NCBI GenBank assembly: GCA_017303505.1
Contig: JAFLCP010000035.1
Span: 1 to 55,518, forward strand
Origin: Planctomycetota bacterium
GTDB taxonomy: Bacteria; Planctomycetota; Planctomycetia; Pirellulales; Pirellulaceae
Direction: 5' to 3'
DNA: 55,518 bases
Under the pieces are notes generated by a model, which did not search any database, was not told where the DNA came from, and saw nothing but the letters and a program-made list of their open reading frames with translations. The stretch's first letter is position 1. The number at the start of each line of letters is the position of its first letter. Of the stretch, positions 43,329-53,445 are shown in pieces. The translations under genes were made by a program, and so were the position numbers.

Positions 43329-44645
43329 ATGCTTACTCCAGCTCCGGCCCAATTTGGATTTGAAAAAAGTCGTCAAGCTTTTGAACGTGCCTGCACTTTG
43401 ATGCCTGGCGGAGTCAACAGTCCAGCGAGAGCTTTTGGAGCTGTTGGTGGTCATCCTCTTTTTATTCAACGCGGCACAGGTCCCTTTCTCGTTGACATTG
43501 ATGGAAACCACTATCTTGATTATATCGGAAGCTGGGGGCCGATGATTTTGGGTCACGCTCATCCTGTCGTGATCGATGCGATTCAAAAAGCGGCAGAGCA
43601 GGGGACGAGTTTTGGTGCCCCCACTGGTCGTGAATCCGAGCTGGCTCAATTGATCATCGATGCGATACCTTCGGTCGAAAAAGTTCGCTTGGTGAGCAGC
43701 GGTACAGAAGCCACGATGAGCGCCATCCGCTTGGCTCGCGGCGCCACAGGTCGCGAAAAGATTGTGAAGTTTGCCGGAAACTACCATGGTCATGCCGATA
43801 GCCTGCTGGTCGCTGCCGGCAGCTCTGCGGCAAACCTCGGTGTCCCTGACTCGCCCGGCGTTACTTCCGGCACCAGTCGCGATACGATTGTCCTTGATTA
43901 CAACGACACCGCCGCCATCAATCGCCTGTTCGATGAGATGGGGAATCAAATTGCCGCCGTTATCTTGGAACCAGTCGTCGGCAATATGGGATTGGTTCTT
44001 CCCGATTCCCAATTTTTGCTCACACTTCGGAAACGAACCGAAGCAAGTGGAACGGTTTTGATTTTTGATGAAGTCATGACGGGCTTTCGTGTTGCCTACT
44101 CGGGTGCTCAATCGCGACTTGGAATCAAACCCGATCTCACCACCTTAGGCAAGATTGTGGGTGGTGGCTTACCTCTGGGAGCCTACGGTGGGCGTCGCGA
44201 TCTTATGGATCATGTGCTACCCGCAGGCAAGGTTTTTCAAGCTGGAACTTTAAGCGGAAATCCATTGGCTACAGCTGCCGGTATTGCAACCCTGAAGTTG
44301 TTGCGGGATCAATCGCCTTACGACTACTTGGAACAACAGGCTCAACGGTTAGCGACAGGTTTAAGCGAAGCAGCTCAAGCGGCTGGAGTACCTCATCGTA
44401 TGCAACGTATGGGGAGCATGATGACTCTGTTCTTCATTGACGAAGACGTAGTCGATTGGCCATCGGCAGCCAAAGCGGATCGGAAGAAATTCGCCGCCTA
44501 TTTCTGGGGCCTCGTTCGTCATGGCGTTTACATGCCATGCAGCCAATTTGAAGCCCTCTTCTTCTCAGCAACGCATACGCCAGAGCATATTGAATACACA
44601 ATCGATGCGGCGAAAAAGGTGTTGGCAACACTGAGTGCAACTTGA
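43329..44645 (+). CDS. hemL: Glutamate-1-semialdehyde 2,1-aminomutase
   Basis: HemL converts glutamate 1-semialdehyde to 5-aminolevulinate in the C5 tetrapyrrole pathway, using PLP or PMP. The 438-residue protein shows ACTLMPGGVNSPARAFGAVGGHPLF, YLDYIGSWGPMILGHAHP, VSSGTEATMSAIRLARG, NYHGHADSLLV, FDEVMTGFRVA and the PLP-Lys motif TTLGKIVGGGLPLGAYGG. Residues and order are those of the family. The ATG at 43329 is chosen; a TTG in frame at 43311 is possible. Its product would supply siroheme and haem used by the reductase at 22481 and the CxxCH protein at 46048. Confidence 0.96.
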   Translation: MLTPAPAQFGFEKSRQAFERACTLMPGGVNSPARAFGAVGGHPLFIQRGTGPFLVDIDGNHYLDYIGSWGPMILGHAHPVVIDAIQKAAEQGTSFGAPTGRESELAQLIIDAIPSVEKVRLVSSGTEATMSAIRLARGATGREKIVKFAGNYHGHADSLLVAAGSSAANLGVPDSPGVTSGTSRDTIVLDYNDTAAINRLFDEMGNQIAAVILEPVVGNMGLVLPDSQFLLTLRKRTEASGTVLIFDEVMTGFRVAYSGAQSRLGIKPDLTTLGKIVGGGLPLGAYGGRRDLMDHVLPAGKVFQAGTLSGNPLATAAGIATLKLLRDQSPYDYLEQQAQRLATGLSEAAQAAGVPHRMQRMGSMMTLFFIDEDVVDWPSAAKADRKKFAAYFWGLVRHGVYMPCSQFEALFFSATHTPEHIEYTIDAAKKVLATLSAT

Positions 44646-44715
44646 TACGGATACCGCAGCGCTAGCCGGCAGCAACGTCATGGCAGAAATTGGAATGCAT
44701 GAATTGCAGCTCATC

Positions 44716-44749
44716 AAAAAAATTGAGGGCCTTGAATAAGGCCCTCAAT
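44716..44749 (-). terminator. Rho-independent terminator for the alpha/beta hydrolase gene
   Basis: ATTGAGGGCCTT (44722-44733) pairs perfectly with AAGGCCCTCAAT (44738-44749) around a 4-nt loop. On the minus strand a run of T residues follows (A-run from 44716). It begins 8 bp after the gene's stop and may also serve hemL from the other side. Confidence 0.85.
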
Positions 44750-44756
44750 GCTAGAT

Positions 44757-45701
44757 TTATTGCAATTTTTGTTTGCGTTCTGCCCACGGCAATTGTTTCG
44801 AGTAAATCTTGACTCGCTTGCTGATAAAGCTGTCGATCGCATTCGAGAGCTTGGGCTGTTTGTTCACAAATTGAGCCATTTCGAGACTCGTGTTTGGTTC
44901 TCCGAGCCACAAGTTGCTGGCGTCATAATCCTTTTCATCGAAGGTATGCGTCTTTTCTAATGTCTTGAGCATTCGGCCCAAATTCTTGGATGAAGGAGAG
45001 GAACTGCCCGCTAGAAGATAAAAACTGAGTTGACGAAAAATCGGGTTCTTCAGAGCAGTCTCAGCGTTCATGCCCTTCATGGTCATGACGGGCGAAATGA
45101 GAATGAGAGCCTTTACGTCTTGCCCTTGCTTCATCCCTGGCAAAGACGGGAAGCTCCAATCATTGACGGACCACATGGTTGCGAACATAGCACCTTCGCC
45201 CACGCCGATCACTGATAACAGTTCAATATTCAATTTTCCTTTGTTATGCTCTTGCAGCAAAAAGGCCTTCATCGCTTCCATATCTTCGGCAACGATGAGG
45301 CCGTAATCGGCTTTCCCCATTTTGGTAATGTCAATTTTGCCGTCGCGAGCCAAGGCCGCCTGTGTGCTCTTTCCATGTCCTCTCAAATCGGGGACAAGAA
45401 CGGCATAACCCATCACCTGCAATTCCTTTGCGAACTTGTAATAGAGCGCACCTTGTTCTTCCCAGGGATGCAGCAAAATGATCGGAGCAGCTTCCTTTTC
45501 TTGATTGCTCCCGAAATACATGGCGTTCATCTGCAAGCCCGTCTTCTTGGTGACAATCTGTACCACTTCAGGCTCGGGGATTTCCTTCTCTTTCTTTTCT
45601 TTGTCTTGCGCCAACATAGGACCGGCAAAGAGCTGCAACAGCAAAGCCAGTGAAAGCGAGAGCACACTAGTAAATTTGAGAGAGAATCGCACGATTAACA
45701 C
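44757..45701 (-). CDS. Exported alpha/beta-hydrolase-fold protein lacking the nucleophile Ser
   Basis: The 314-residue protein has a signal peptide (FSLKFTSVLSLSLALLLQLFAGPMLAQ near the start), then an alpha/beta hydrolase fold: IILLHPWEEQG (oxyanion-side loop), YAVLVPDLRGHGKS. The nucleophile elbow, normally GxSxG, reads G166-V-G168-E-G170, so the Ser is replaced by Gly. A Ser might be elsewhere, but the elbow position suggests no usual hydrolase activity. It could be a binding protein. A strong terminator follows. The neighbours (hemL and the CxxCH protein) do not explain it. Confidence 0.85.
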   Translation of the reverse strand: MLIVRFSLKFTSVLSLSLALLLQLFAGPMLAQDKEKKEKEIPEPEVVQIVTKKTGLQMNAMYFGSNQEKEAAPIILLHPWEEQGALYYKFAKELQVMGYAVLVPDLRGHGKSTQAALARDGKIDITKMGKADYGLIVAEDMEAMKAFLLQEHNKGKLNIELLSVIGVGEGAMFATMWSVNDWSFPSLPGMKQGQDVKALILISPVMTMKGMNAETALKNPIFRQLSFYLLAGSSSPSSKNLGRMLKTLEKTHTFDEKDYDASNLWLGEPNTSLEMAQFVNKQPKLSNAIDSFISKRVKIYSKQLPWAERKQKLQ

Positions 45702-46047
45702 TCCACAAATCGGGGCACGGAGGAGGTAGAGAATAGATATTGCCTTATTCTAGCACATCCCTGACTTTTTTCCTCCAACGTTCCACCCTTTGCCCTCCAT
45801 TTCTCCAGCGTTTTTCTGTCGGATTTGACACTTTTACGTTGCCGCAATTTTCCTTGGATATCTTGGACTTTAGGGGCATAAACCGATACACTATCGTCAC
45901 TGCGGAAATGCGATTTTCTGGTAGCATCTCCCAACCTCTCCCGCTGGAAAATGTTAAAGGACCCACCGAGTGAACACCGGATACCGTTCAACCCTCCACC
46001 TCACCCCATTCATGCACAATAGCCAGCCTAACGTTAATCGAAAAACG
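45702..46047. other. Divergent intergenic region
   Basis: This 346-bp region lies between the divergent hydrolase and CxxCH-protein genes and should contain both promoters. I see no clear promoter, small gene or RNA. The N-terminus of the CxxCH protein may extend into it (in-frame starts at 45970 and 46012). Confidence 0.35.
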
Positions 46048-49000
46048 ATGCGTATCTTCATCCATTCACTGTTATTATTCGTCGCGTTTTCTGTAGGCAG
46101 TAGTACCGCGTTGGCTCAACGCGATTTGAAAGATATTCCGACACCTGATCCCAAAGCCGAATTGGCAGCGATGCTGGTCGATCCTAATCTCGAAGTGAAC
46201 CTATACGCGAGCGATCCGGCAATCACCAAGCCGATCCATATGAACTTTGATGAGAAGGGACGCCTATGGGTAGCGACCAGTGAGGTCTATCCACAAATCT
46301 TGCCAGGTGAAACAGCCAACGATAAGGTTGTCGTTCTTGAAGACAAAGATGGTGACGGAGTTGCCGAAACATCCACGGTATTCGCCGATAATCTGCTGAT
46401 CCCAACCGGGATCCTACCAGGCGATGGAGGTGTTTATGTAGCGAATAGCACCGACCTCATTCATCTTTCGGACTCCGATGGAGATGGCAAAGCGGACAAA
46501 CGCCGCATGGTCTTGAGTGGATTCGGTACAGAGGACACGCACCATTTGCTTCACACACTCCGCTGGGGCCCTGATGGCCGCATGTATCTTAATCAATCCA
46601 TTTACATTCATAGCCACATCGAAACTCCGTTTGGTGTGAAGCGACTCGATGGGGGTGGGATTTGGCGGTATGAACCAAGAACAGAAGAACTTGAAGTTGT
46701 GTGTCGCGGTCTGGTGAACCCATGGGGGCATATCTTCGATCGCTCAGGCCAATCCTTTGCGACGGACGGTGCGGGCTATGAAGGGATCAACTATGTATTT
46801 CCTGAATCCGTATTCATGACCTCGCCCGGTGCCACGCGCTGGCTCTCTGGCTTGAATCCAGGCAGCCCTAAACATTGCGGCCTTGAAATTATCTCCGGTG
46901 AACATTTTCCAGCCGAGTATCAAGATCGATTTGTCACCAATGACTTCCGCTCACATCGTGTTTGCATGTTTGAAATCACACGCACCGATGAAGGCTACGT
47001 GAGCACACAACATCCCGAAATCATTCGTTCGCAACATACGGCCTTTCGCCCCATCGATGTGAAAATGGGCCCCGATGGAGCGATCTATGTCGCGGATTGG
47101 TATAACCCCATCATTCAACACGGTGAAGTCGATTTCCGCGATCCGCGGCGCGATCGTAAACATGGTCGAATCTGGCGAATTTCTTACAAAGGCCGCCCCG
47201 CCGTAGCGAAAAGAAACTATGCCGAAACCTCTTCCGAACAACTCATCGCTTGGCTTGAAGCAAGCGAAGAATGGGTCCGACAATGGTCCCGACAAGAACT
47301 TAAGAATCGCCCTGCGGATCGAATCATCGCCCTGACCAAGAATTGGATCGAATCCGCTTCGACTCCCGAACAACGAGACAACCGTTTGCGTGAAGCCATT
47401 TGGTTGGCAGTTGCGGTACGCCGCCCTCAAGCCGATTGGATAGACGCCTTACGAAAAAGCACCGACGCCCGACAACGTTCTGCCGCCGTTCGGGCAATCG
47501 GCTGGAATCACACCGACTTCCCAGACTCTCTCACTTGGCTGAGCGAATCGATCCAAGATGCGGATTGGCAAGTTCGATTGGAAAGTATCGCGGCCCTTGA
47601 TCGCATCGGAAGCCCTGAAGCGCTCTCACTCGCGATTCAAGCCGCTGATCGCCCTTTGAATAACTTTATCGACTTTGCCCTCTGGTCGACCCTCAATCGT
47701 CACGAAGACAAATGGCTGCCTTTGATCGAAAAATTGGACAGCTCATTCCGTCAACCCACACGATTTTTATTCGCGGCCTCCGCTGCTAAAAGTGGTTCCG
47801 CGTTGAATCTGCTGGCTCAAGAAGTAGTCGGCGGAAAATTGCCGGCAGAGTTTCAAGATCGAGCCATTCGAATCCTGGCCGATCGAGCAGATCCTGCCAC
47901 AGTGGGCGAACTACTCCGGTGGTTAATCCAATCTCAAGCTGACCCAAGTTGGATTCTAGCGCAGTTGCAATACGTGAAACAAAAGACCATCGACCGAAAT
48001 TTTGTCCCTGCCAAAGCTGACGAGAGCCTCAAGACTCTCTTGGCCAAAATACAAACTGCTAACGGTAGTATCGATCTACAACGTGAAGCCACCTCAATGA
48101 TCGGTACCTGGAAGCTTTCACAACTCGCAGATGTTTTGAAAACCAGCGTAGATGCAGCCGTAGCGGATCAAAACAATCAAGACAAGTTGCAGTCGGCTAT
48201 TGCATCAATCTACGCGCTCGGGTCTTTAGAGCGACCAGAACTTGTTGAGTATCTCGACGGTATCGCCAGCAATTCTAAAATGTCCACCGGTCTTCGCGGT
48301 GCTGCCGCGTTATCACTCGCCACCAAGAACACCCAACGCTCAGCGCAGTTGATTGTTTCGATGATTGCAGAAACCAAGGATGGTACCGCTGACATTGCAC
48401 CAATCGATGGTTTGTTGGGACGGCAAGGGGGTCCGGCTGCGATTCAAGCTGCTTTGGCTCAAGACATTAACTGGAGCCCAGATTCATCTCGTGAAGTGGT
48501 TCGGCGAATTCAAGCTAAGAACATTGCCAATGAAGATCTAATCGCTCGCGTGCAAGCCATTGGCAAGTTGACGGACTCCGCCTGGAAATTCACTCCTGAA
48601 CTCGTAAAGGAACTCACGGAACTTGCTCGTACCGAAGGCGATCCAGCACAAGGCGAGCAAATCTATCGCATCGCAGAACTTCAATGCGTCCGTTGCCATG
48701 CTATCGGACCAGCAGGTGGCCAAATTGGGCCGAACCTCGTCAGCCTCGGAGGAAGTTCGGCTCCTGATTACATTATCGAATCGCTCCTCGCTCCCGATGC
48801 AAAAATGAAGGAAGGTTTTCAGTCCCTTGTCATTCAAACCGATGACGGCGAAGTCCTCACTGGTTTGCAACGAAGTCGAACCGAAGAGCAAATCGAATTG
48901 CTGTTGGCCGATGGTCGCACCGTTAAAGTGGCTACGTCATCGATCGAAGCTATTCGCGAAGGCAAATCGATTATGCCGGCTGGTTTAGTGGACCGCCTCA

Positions 49001-49551
49001 ACAAACAACAGCTTGTCCACCTCGTACGTTTTCTGACCGAACTTGGACGCAATCCAGCTTATTCGGTCGGCACCGAACCTATTGTTCGATCATGGCAGTC
49101 GCTTCAATACTCACAAGAAGCCCATACGTTGCTCAACCGAACTTCCGTTGACGCGGTAGCGACCCAAGATGCTCGTCTCAATTGGGCGGACATGACCAGC
49201 CTTGTCAACGGAACCTTGCCAACCACAAGCCTTCCAACATTCCAACCCCATCGCGATACACCGGCAACTGCCTATGTGCGTTTTGCCATCGAAGTACAAA
49301 CAGCTGGCCCAGTTCAATTTATCAGCAGTTCTTCGACAGCCTTACCGTTTTATTTGGATGGTCAACCCAAACCATACGCGGCAGACATGAACATGGACCT
49401 GGCCCCTGGGATTCATTGGATCGTTGTTGGTATTCCCAAGAACAAGGGTGTTGACTCCTTGAAGATTCAAGCGCAGGCGGCCGCTGGAAGCAACACCGTC
49501 GTACGCGTGTTGACGATCGCCGAAGCGCTGGCGGCAACCACGACCAAGTAA
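46048..49551 (+). CDS. Exported planctomycete-type protein with beta-propeller, HEAT-like repeats and CxxCH haem module
   Basis: The product (1,167 residues) has a signal peptide (RIFIHSLLLFVAFSVGSSTALAQ). A six-bladed-propeller-like N-terminal half has PDPKAELAAMLVDPNLEVNLYA, FDEKGRLWVATSEVYPQ and KMGPDGAIYVADWYNPI (planctomycete membrane-bound dehydrogenase type, TIGR02604). HEAT-like repeats follow, then a c-type haem module with CVRCH in LQCVRCHAIGPAGGQIGPNL (near residue 880; TIGR02603 type), and a beta-rich C-terminal domain. It is probably an exported sugar or alcohol dehydrogenase with haem as electron carrier. Earlier in-frame starts at 45970 and 46012 are possible; I prefer 46048 because it begins the signal peptide. 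Strong terminator after it. Confidence 0.88.
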   Translation: MRIFIHSLLLFVAFSVGSSTALAQRDLKDIPTPDPKAELAAMLVDPNLEVNLYASDPAITKPIHMNFDEKGRLWVATSEVYPQILPGETANDKVVVLEDKDGDGVAETSTVFADNLLIPTGILPGDGGVYVANSTDLIHLSDSDGDGKADKRRMVLSGFGTEDTHHLLHTLRWGPDGRMYLNQSIYIHSHIETPFGVKRLDGGGIWRYEPRTEELEVVCRGLVNPWGHIFDRSGQSFATDGAGYEGINYVFPESVFMTSPGATRWLSGLNPGSPKHCGLEIISGEHFPAEYQDRFVTNDFRSHRVCMFEITRTDEGYVSTQHPEIIRSQHTAFRPIDVKMGPDGAIYVADWYNPIIQHGEVDFRDPRRDRKHGRIWRISYKGRPAVAKRNYAETSSEQLIAWLEASEEWVRQWSRQELKNRPADRIIALTKNWIESASTPEQRDNRLREAIWLAVAVRRPQADWIDALRKSTDARQRSAAVRAIGWNHTDFPDSLTWLSESIQDADWQVRLESIAALDRIGSPEALSLAIQAADRPLNNFIDFALWSTLNRHEDKWLPLIEKLDSSFRQPTRFLFAASAAKSGSALNLLAQEVVGGKLPAEFQDRAIRILADRADPATVGELLRWLIQSQADPSWILAQLQYVKQKTIDRNFVPAKADESLKTLLAKIQTANGSIDLQREATSMIGTWKLSQLADVLKTSVDAAVADQNNQDKLQSAIASIYALGSLERPELVEYLDGIASNSKMSTGLRGAAALSLATKNTQRSAQLIVSMIAETKDGTADIAPIDGLLGRQGGPAAIQAALAQDINWSPDSSREVVRRIQAKNIANEDLIARVQAIGKLTDSAWKFTPELVKELTELARTEGDPAQGEQIYRIAELQCVRCHAIGPAGGQIGPNLVSLGGSSAPDYIIESLLAPDAKMKEGFQSLVIQTDDGEVLTGLQRSRTEEQIELLLADGRTVKVATSSIEAIREGKSIMPAGLVDRLNKQQLVHLVRFLTELGRNPAYSVGTEPIVRSWQSLQYSQEAHTLLNRTSVDAVATQDARLNWADMTSLVNGTLPTTSLPTFQPHRDTPATAYVRFAIEVQTAGPVQFISSSSTALPFYLDGQPKPYAADMNMDLAPGIHWIVVGIPKNKGVDSLKIQAQAAAGSNTVVRVLTIAEALAATTTK

Positions 49552-49614
49552 TGAATCGATTTTAAGATCGCTTAAACCTTGGTGATTGATTTGAAGCAAA
49601 TATCTCGTAATATC

Positions 49615-49649
49615 AAAGGGGCTTTGGCAAATGCCGAGCCCCTTTTTTT
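49615..49649 (+). terminator. Terminator after the CxxCH protein gene
   Basis: AAAGGGGCT (49615-49623) pairs perfectly with AGCCCCTTT (49637-49645), with further GGC/GCC pairing inside, followed by T residues to 49649. It lies about 65 bp after the gene's stop. Confidence 0.85.
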
Positions 49650-49704
49650 ACGCAGAATAATCGCCGCCGACCACCACTAACTCTATCGTATTGGAAAACA
49701 ATCT

Positions 49705-52428
49705 ATGAGCCAATGTAGCCTGAGATGGTACCTTCTCGGAGCTGCGTTGTTTCTATTCTTTACGCCCGGTTGTGGTGGTTGTCGCCAAACCGATTCAGAT
49801 AGCAGCGATGAGGATTCGCAAGAGCCGAAACCTGTTGTCATCATCTCTGAACCTTTGCCGCTTCCCTACGGAAACGATGTATTTCGCATGTTGGTCAAGC
49901 CAGGCCATGTCGTCGAAGCACAACAAGAATTCAAAGTTGGTGCCATCGATATCAAAGGGCGAATTGAGGGCCAGAGTTTTTCGAAAGCAGGGCAACCACT
50001 CCCAGTTCCCGGAAGTCGCTGGAGCCTAAATTTCACGCGCGATGTTTCACTCCCTAAACAACAAACAAAGCAGTTTGAGCTTCGTTTTTTTGTCAGTCCA
50101 AGTCTCGAACGAGATGAAAACTCGCTTATCCCGATTAATCCTGACTTGCGAACCGTCTTGATCGATCGGGAAACAGAAACGCCCATGGTATCGCCACGCC
50201 CTACTGCGATTACCCCTTTGCCCAAACATCAGTATTTCTTTGTGGTTCTGTCCGATCACAAAGATGATTATGAATTCTTGAACAAAACAGATATCGTATC
50301 ATGGCCTTCCTTGGAAATCTGGGACAGCGAATTACAAGCCGCTTATCAGTTGATACTCTGCAGCAAAGCGGGTGATCGCTGGAGACTCCCCTCAACGTTT
50401 TTCGGGTGGACCTCTACGGCCTTTCTAATTTGGGATGATGTCGACCCCGATTCGCTTAGCAGTGCTCAAAAGCAAGCGTTGATCGACTGGCTCCATTGGG
50501 GCGGCCAAATCATCATCAGCGGACCAACCAGTATGTCGCGTTTAACGGGCTCTTTTTTGGAACCCTATTTGCCTCTTCAAGCTTCCACGACCGGCTCATT
50601 TGCCCAGCCGAACGTCGACTTCCTTAATAGCACTTGGGCTTTGAGAGAACCCACTGTCAGCTTCTTAAGACCCCGGGGACAATTGCTACCCGAAGACCCA
50701 GAAGCTTCTGATACATCGATGCCGAATACGCCCGATTCGAACGCGTCCCTCGCTGCTCCGGGTCCCACAAATTCAGATGGTAGCCTAGAAGAAGAATTGC
50801 GTCCGGTGATTCCGAAAGCAACCGACCCTCTCGATTCGCTCTCGCCGCTCCCATCACGTTCGATTCCGCTGGTTAACGGTACATTGACTTATGGTAGCTC
50901 ATGGGTGAATAACAGCGGCGAATTAATAGCGGAAAAAATAGTAGGTCGCGGGCGAGTTGTTTTATCCACCTTTTCTATTTCCGACCCTTACTTCGCTCGT
51001 TGGAGAAGCTTTTCAAGTTTCCTGAACGCCACCATGTTGGGCCGACCTCCTCGAGCCTGGCAAGAAAACACTTTTAACTCACAGCAAACGTGGTTATACC
51101 AACCCAACCAAGAAGGTGATTCGCGACTTGCAACTCACTTTCGAATTTCTACCCGCGATGGCTTAGCGGGTTTGGTCAACGAAAAGGTGCTATTTGATCG
51201 GCAGTCGAGCAAATCCAAAGCCCCTTTAAACTGGAAGAATGTGGCGGAAGCGGGAAGTGTTGTCAGCGGTTGGGATGGTGACCCAATCAATGGCATCGCT
51301 TCCTGGAATTCCTCCTCGTCCACATCCAACGCTGCCAAATCGATATTGCGAAAAGCGGCAGGCGTTAACGTGCCCAAAGTAAAAACGATCGCCTTATTAT
51401 TGCTGTGCTACTTGGCCTGCGTTGTTCCACTTAACTGGTTCATCTTTTTCCTAATTGGAAAAATCGAGTGGGCATGGGCTGCAGTTCCCTTTGTCGCAAC
51501 AATTGGTGTGGGCCTTGTGGCGTACATCGCCCAGCTTGATATTGGTTTTGCACGTTCTTACACCGAGGTCGCTGTCGTGGAGGCTTTCGAAAACCATTCG
51601 CGAGCCCATGTCACAAGATATTCCGCCATCTACTCGTCTCTCTCTACCCCCTATAAGTTAACGCTTGATTCGGACAGCGGCCTCACAGTCCCAATGATTT
51701 CACGTGAACGCGAACTCTCTTCGACACTGGTTGAGACAGTTCGCTTCGACTATGGGTCAGCGGATGGTAATTTTCTCTATCCACTGAACATTCTCTCCAA
51801 CTCGACAACGCTGCTGCATACGGAACAGATGATCGACATGGGAGGACAAATCCAATTCTCTTATGATGGCGTGAATCAGAACCGCATGACACTTATCAAT
51901 CAAACAAACTATTCTTGGGAGGCTGTCGCCGCAATTCGTCGCAATTCAGATGGACTCTTGGAGGCGGCTTGGATCGGCAGCCTCCCATCAAAAGGAAGCT
52001 CAAGCTCCGATTTTAGTTCCGCTAGCCTGACCCAACTTGTAGATTTTTGGAATTGGCGCAATGCCAAAATCAGAAGAGAAGATACCCCGGACGATGACCC
52101 AAGTAACTTTGCCGATCTCATGCGATCCATCGCCAGCCTAGAGTTTATGCGGACCGGCGAAATTCGGGTTATTGCCTTTTCAAATGGAACAGTCGATGGA
52201 TTGGACATACAGCCATCCTCTGGCTCATCGCTTAAATATTGCGCCCTCGTGTTACATGTCGCCTGCGGGCAATACCCCGATCCAGTACCCGATCGCAGTT
52301 TGCCCACTCGACAAATGGTAATCGAGGTCGACAAACTCGAAGACGAAGCAGAGAAGGAAACGATTGATGGAACTCAAGCCGAGAATTCTCCAACAGTCGA
52401 CGTACCTCCATCCACACCCAAACAATAA
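49705..52428 (+). CDS. Large exported/membrane protein of unknown function, probably coupled to the ABC ATPase
   Basis: The 907-residue protein starts with a signal segment (LRWYLLGAALFLFFTPGCGGC). TPGC resembles a lipobox imperfectly (no Leu/Val at -3), so a lipoprotein is possible but not sure. The central part includes SSAQKQALIDWLHWGGQIIISGP, which resembles GATase1-like folds of BatA-type proteins. Two membrane helices lie near residues 553-610 (TIALLLLCYLACVVPLNWFIFFLIG, AAVPFVATIGVGLVAYIA). A beta-rich C-terminal part follows. It ends 45 bp before an ABC ATPase gene, suggesting a shared complex. I recognise no family. Confidence 0.75.
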   Translation: MSQCSLRWYLLGAALFLFFTPGCGGCRQTDSDSSDEDSQEPKPVVIISEPLPLPYGNDVFRMLVKPGHVVEAQQEFKVGAIDIKGRIEGQSFSKAGQPLPVPGSRWSLNFTRDVSLPKQQTKQFELRFFVSPSLERDENSLIPINPDLRTVLIDRETETPMVSPRPTAITPLPKHQYFFVVLSDHKDDYEFLNKTDIVSWPSLEIWDSELQAAYQLILCSKAGDRWRLPSTFFGWTSTAFLIWDDVDPDSLSSAQKQALIDWLHWGGQIIISGPTSMSRLTGSFLEPYLPLQASTTGSFAQPNVDFLNSTWALREPTVSFLRPRGQLLPEDPEASDTSMPNTPDSNASLAAPGPTNSDGSLEEELRPVIPKATDPLDSLSPLPSRSIPLVNGTLTYGSSWVNNSGELIAEKIVGRGRVVLSTFSISDPYFARWRSFSSFLNATMLGRPPRAWQENTFNSQQTWLYQPNQEGDSRLATHFRISTRDGLAGLVNEKVLFDRQSSKSKAPLNWKNVAEAGSVVSGWDGDPINGIASWNSSSSTSNAAKSILRKAAGVNVPKVKTIALLLLCYLACVVPLNWFIFFLIGKIEWAWAAVPFVATIGVGLVAYIAQLDIGFARSYTEVAVVEAFENHSRAHVTRYSAIYSSLSTPYKLTLDSDSGLTVPMISRERELSSTLVETVRFDYGSADGNFLYPLNILSNSTTLLHTEQMIDMGGQIQFSYDGVNQNRMTLINQTNYSWEAVAAIRRNSDGLLEAAWIGSLPSKGSSSSDFSSASLTQLVDFWNWRNAKIRREDTPDDDPSNFADLMRSIASLEFMRTGEIRVIAFSNGTVDGLDIQPSSGSSLKYCALVLHVACGQYPDPVPDRSLPTRQMVIEVDKLEDEAEKETIDGTQAENSPTVDVPPSTPKQ

Positions 52429-52473
52429 ACATCAGAATCGACGAGACCACTTTTTCTCGAAACGACATATCTC

Positions 52474-53400
52474 ATGATTGAATTGACAGGCTTTGGAAAA
52501 GACTACGGTGATTTCACTGCCGTGAAAGAACTGTACCTTAAGATTGAAAAAGGTGAACTCTTTGGTTTTATCGGTCCCAACGGCGCTGGTAAGAGTACAA
52601 CGATTCGTTTCTTGGCAACATTGTTGAGGGCCTCTCGCGGCGATGGTTCCGTCAATGGTTTCTCAGTGAACCAATCCCCGATGGATGTGCGACGAAGTAT
52701 CGGCTACATGCCCGATGATTTCGGAGTCTACGACGGCATGAAAGTGTGGGAGTTTCTCGACTTTTTCGCCGTCGCCTACAAGATCGGTCGCACACAGCGG
52801 AAACAAGTGATCTCTGATGTCTTGGAACTATTGGACCTAACTCATAAACGCGATGACTATGTCAATGGTCTATCACGCGGCATGAAACAAAGACTCTGCC
52901 TAGCCAAAACATTGGTCCACGATCCCCCAGTGTTGATCTTGGATGAACCGACCAGCGGATTAGACCCACGCGCACGTATCGAAGTAAAAGCACTTCTTAA
53001 AGAACTTCGCCGAATGGGTAAAACGATTTTGATTTCTAGTCACATCCTGTCCGAACTAGCCGATTGTTGCACATCGATCGGAATCGTCGAACGTGGCCAA
53101 CTCTTGATGCACGGTCCCATCGATTCGGTCTACCGCCAAATTCGCCGCAACCGAATCGTGGAGATACGATTCGTGGACGGAATGGATGCGGGAATATCAA
53201 TCATCCGCAGCTCGCCTCATCTACGAGGCCTTGATATCGAGGGACTGAAAGCGACTGCGGAACTCGAAACCGATGACGAGGGTTTGGCTCAGCTATTGGA
53301 TCAACTCATTAAGCAAGGCGTTCGCCTAAAGAGCTTCAATGATAAAGACCCAACCCTCGAAGATGTCTTCATGTTGGTCACCAAAGGTCTCGTCGCGTAG
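52474..53400 (+). CDS. ABC transporter ATP-binding protein
   Basis: This 308-residue ABC ATPase belongs to the CcmA/NatA-like group. Walker A GPNGAGKSTT, Q-loop region GYMPDDFGVYD, signature LSRGMKQRLCLAKTL, Walker B VLILDEPTSGLDP and switch SSHIL are intact. A C-terminal regulatory domain (about 225-308) follows. It would power a transporter for a drug, lipid or envelope component. Its permease is not in the window; the upstream 907-residue protein, with only two helices, is an unlikely substitute. The gene is followed closely by convergent glcE. Confidence 0.93.
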   Translation: MIELTGFGKDYGDFTAVKELYLKIEKGELFGFIGPNGAGKSTTIRFLATLLRASRGDGSVNGFSVNQSPMDVRRSIGYMPDDFGVYDGMKVWEFLDFFAVAYKIGRTQRKQVISDVLELLDLTHKRDDYVNGLSRGMKQRLCLAKTLVHDPPVLILDEPTSGLDPRARIEVKALLKELRRMGKTILISSHILSELADCCTSIGIVERGQLLMHGPIDSVYRQIRRNRIVEIRFVDGMDAGISIIRSSPHLRGLDIEGLKATAELETDDEGLAQLLDQLIKQGVRLKSFNDKDPTLEDVFMLVTKGLVA

Positions 53401-53445
53401 TGCTCAGCCTACCCCGGTAAAACGATTTATCATCGAATTTCGCAA

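Noticed and set aside
43278-44111. A 277-codon minus-strand frame opposite hemL
   Set aside because: hemL is certain in the same place; the antisense frame has no motif and no terminator or ribosome site.
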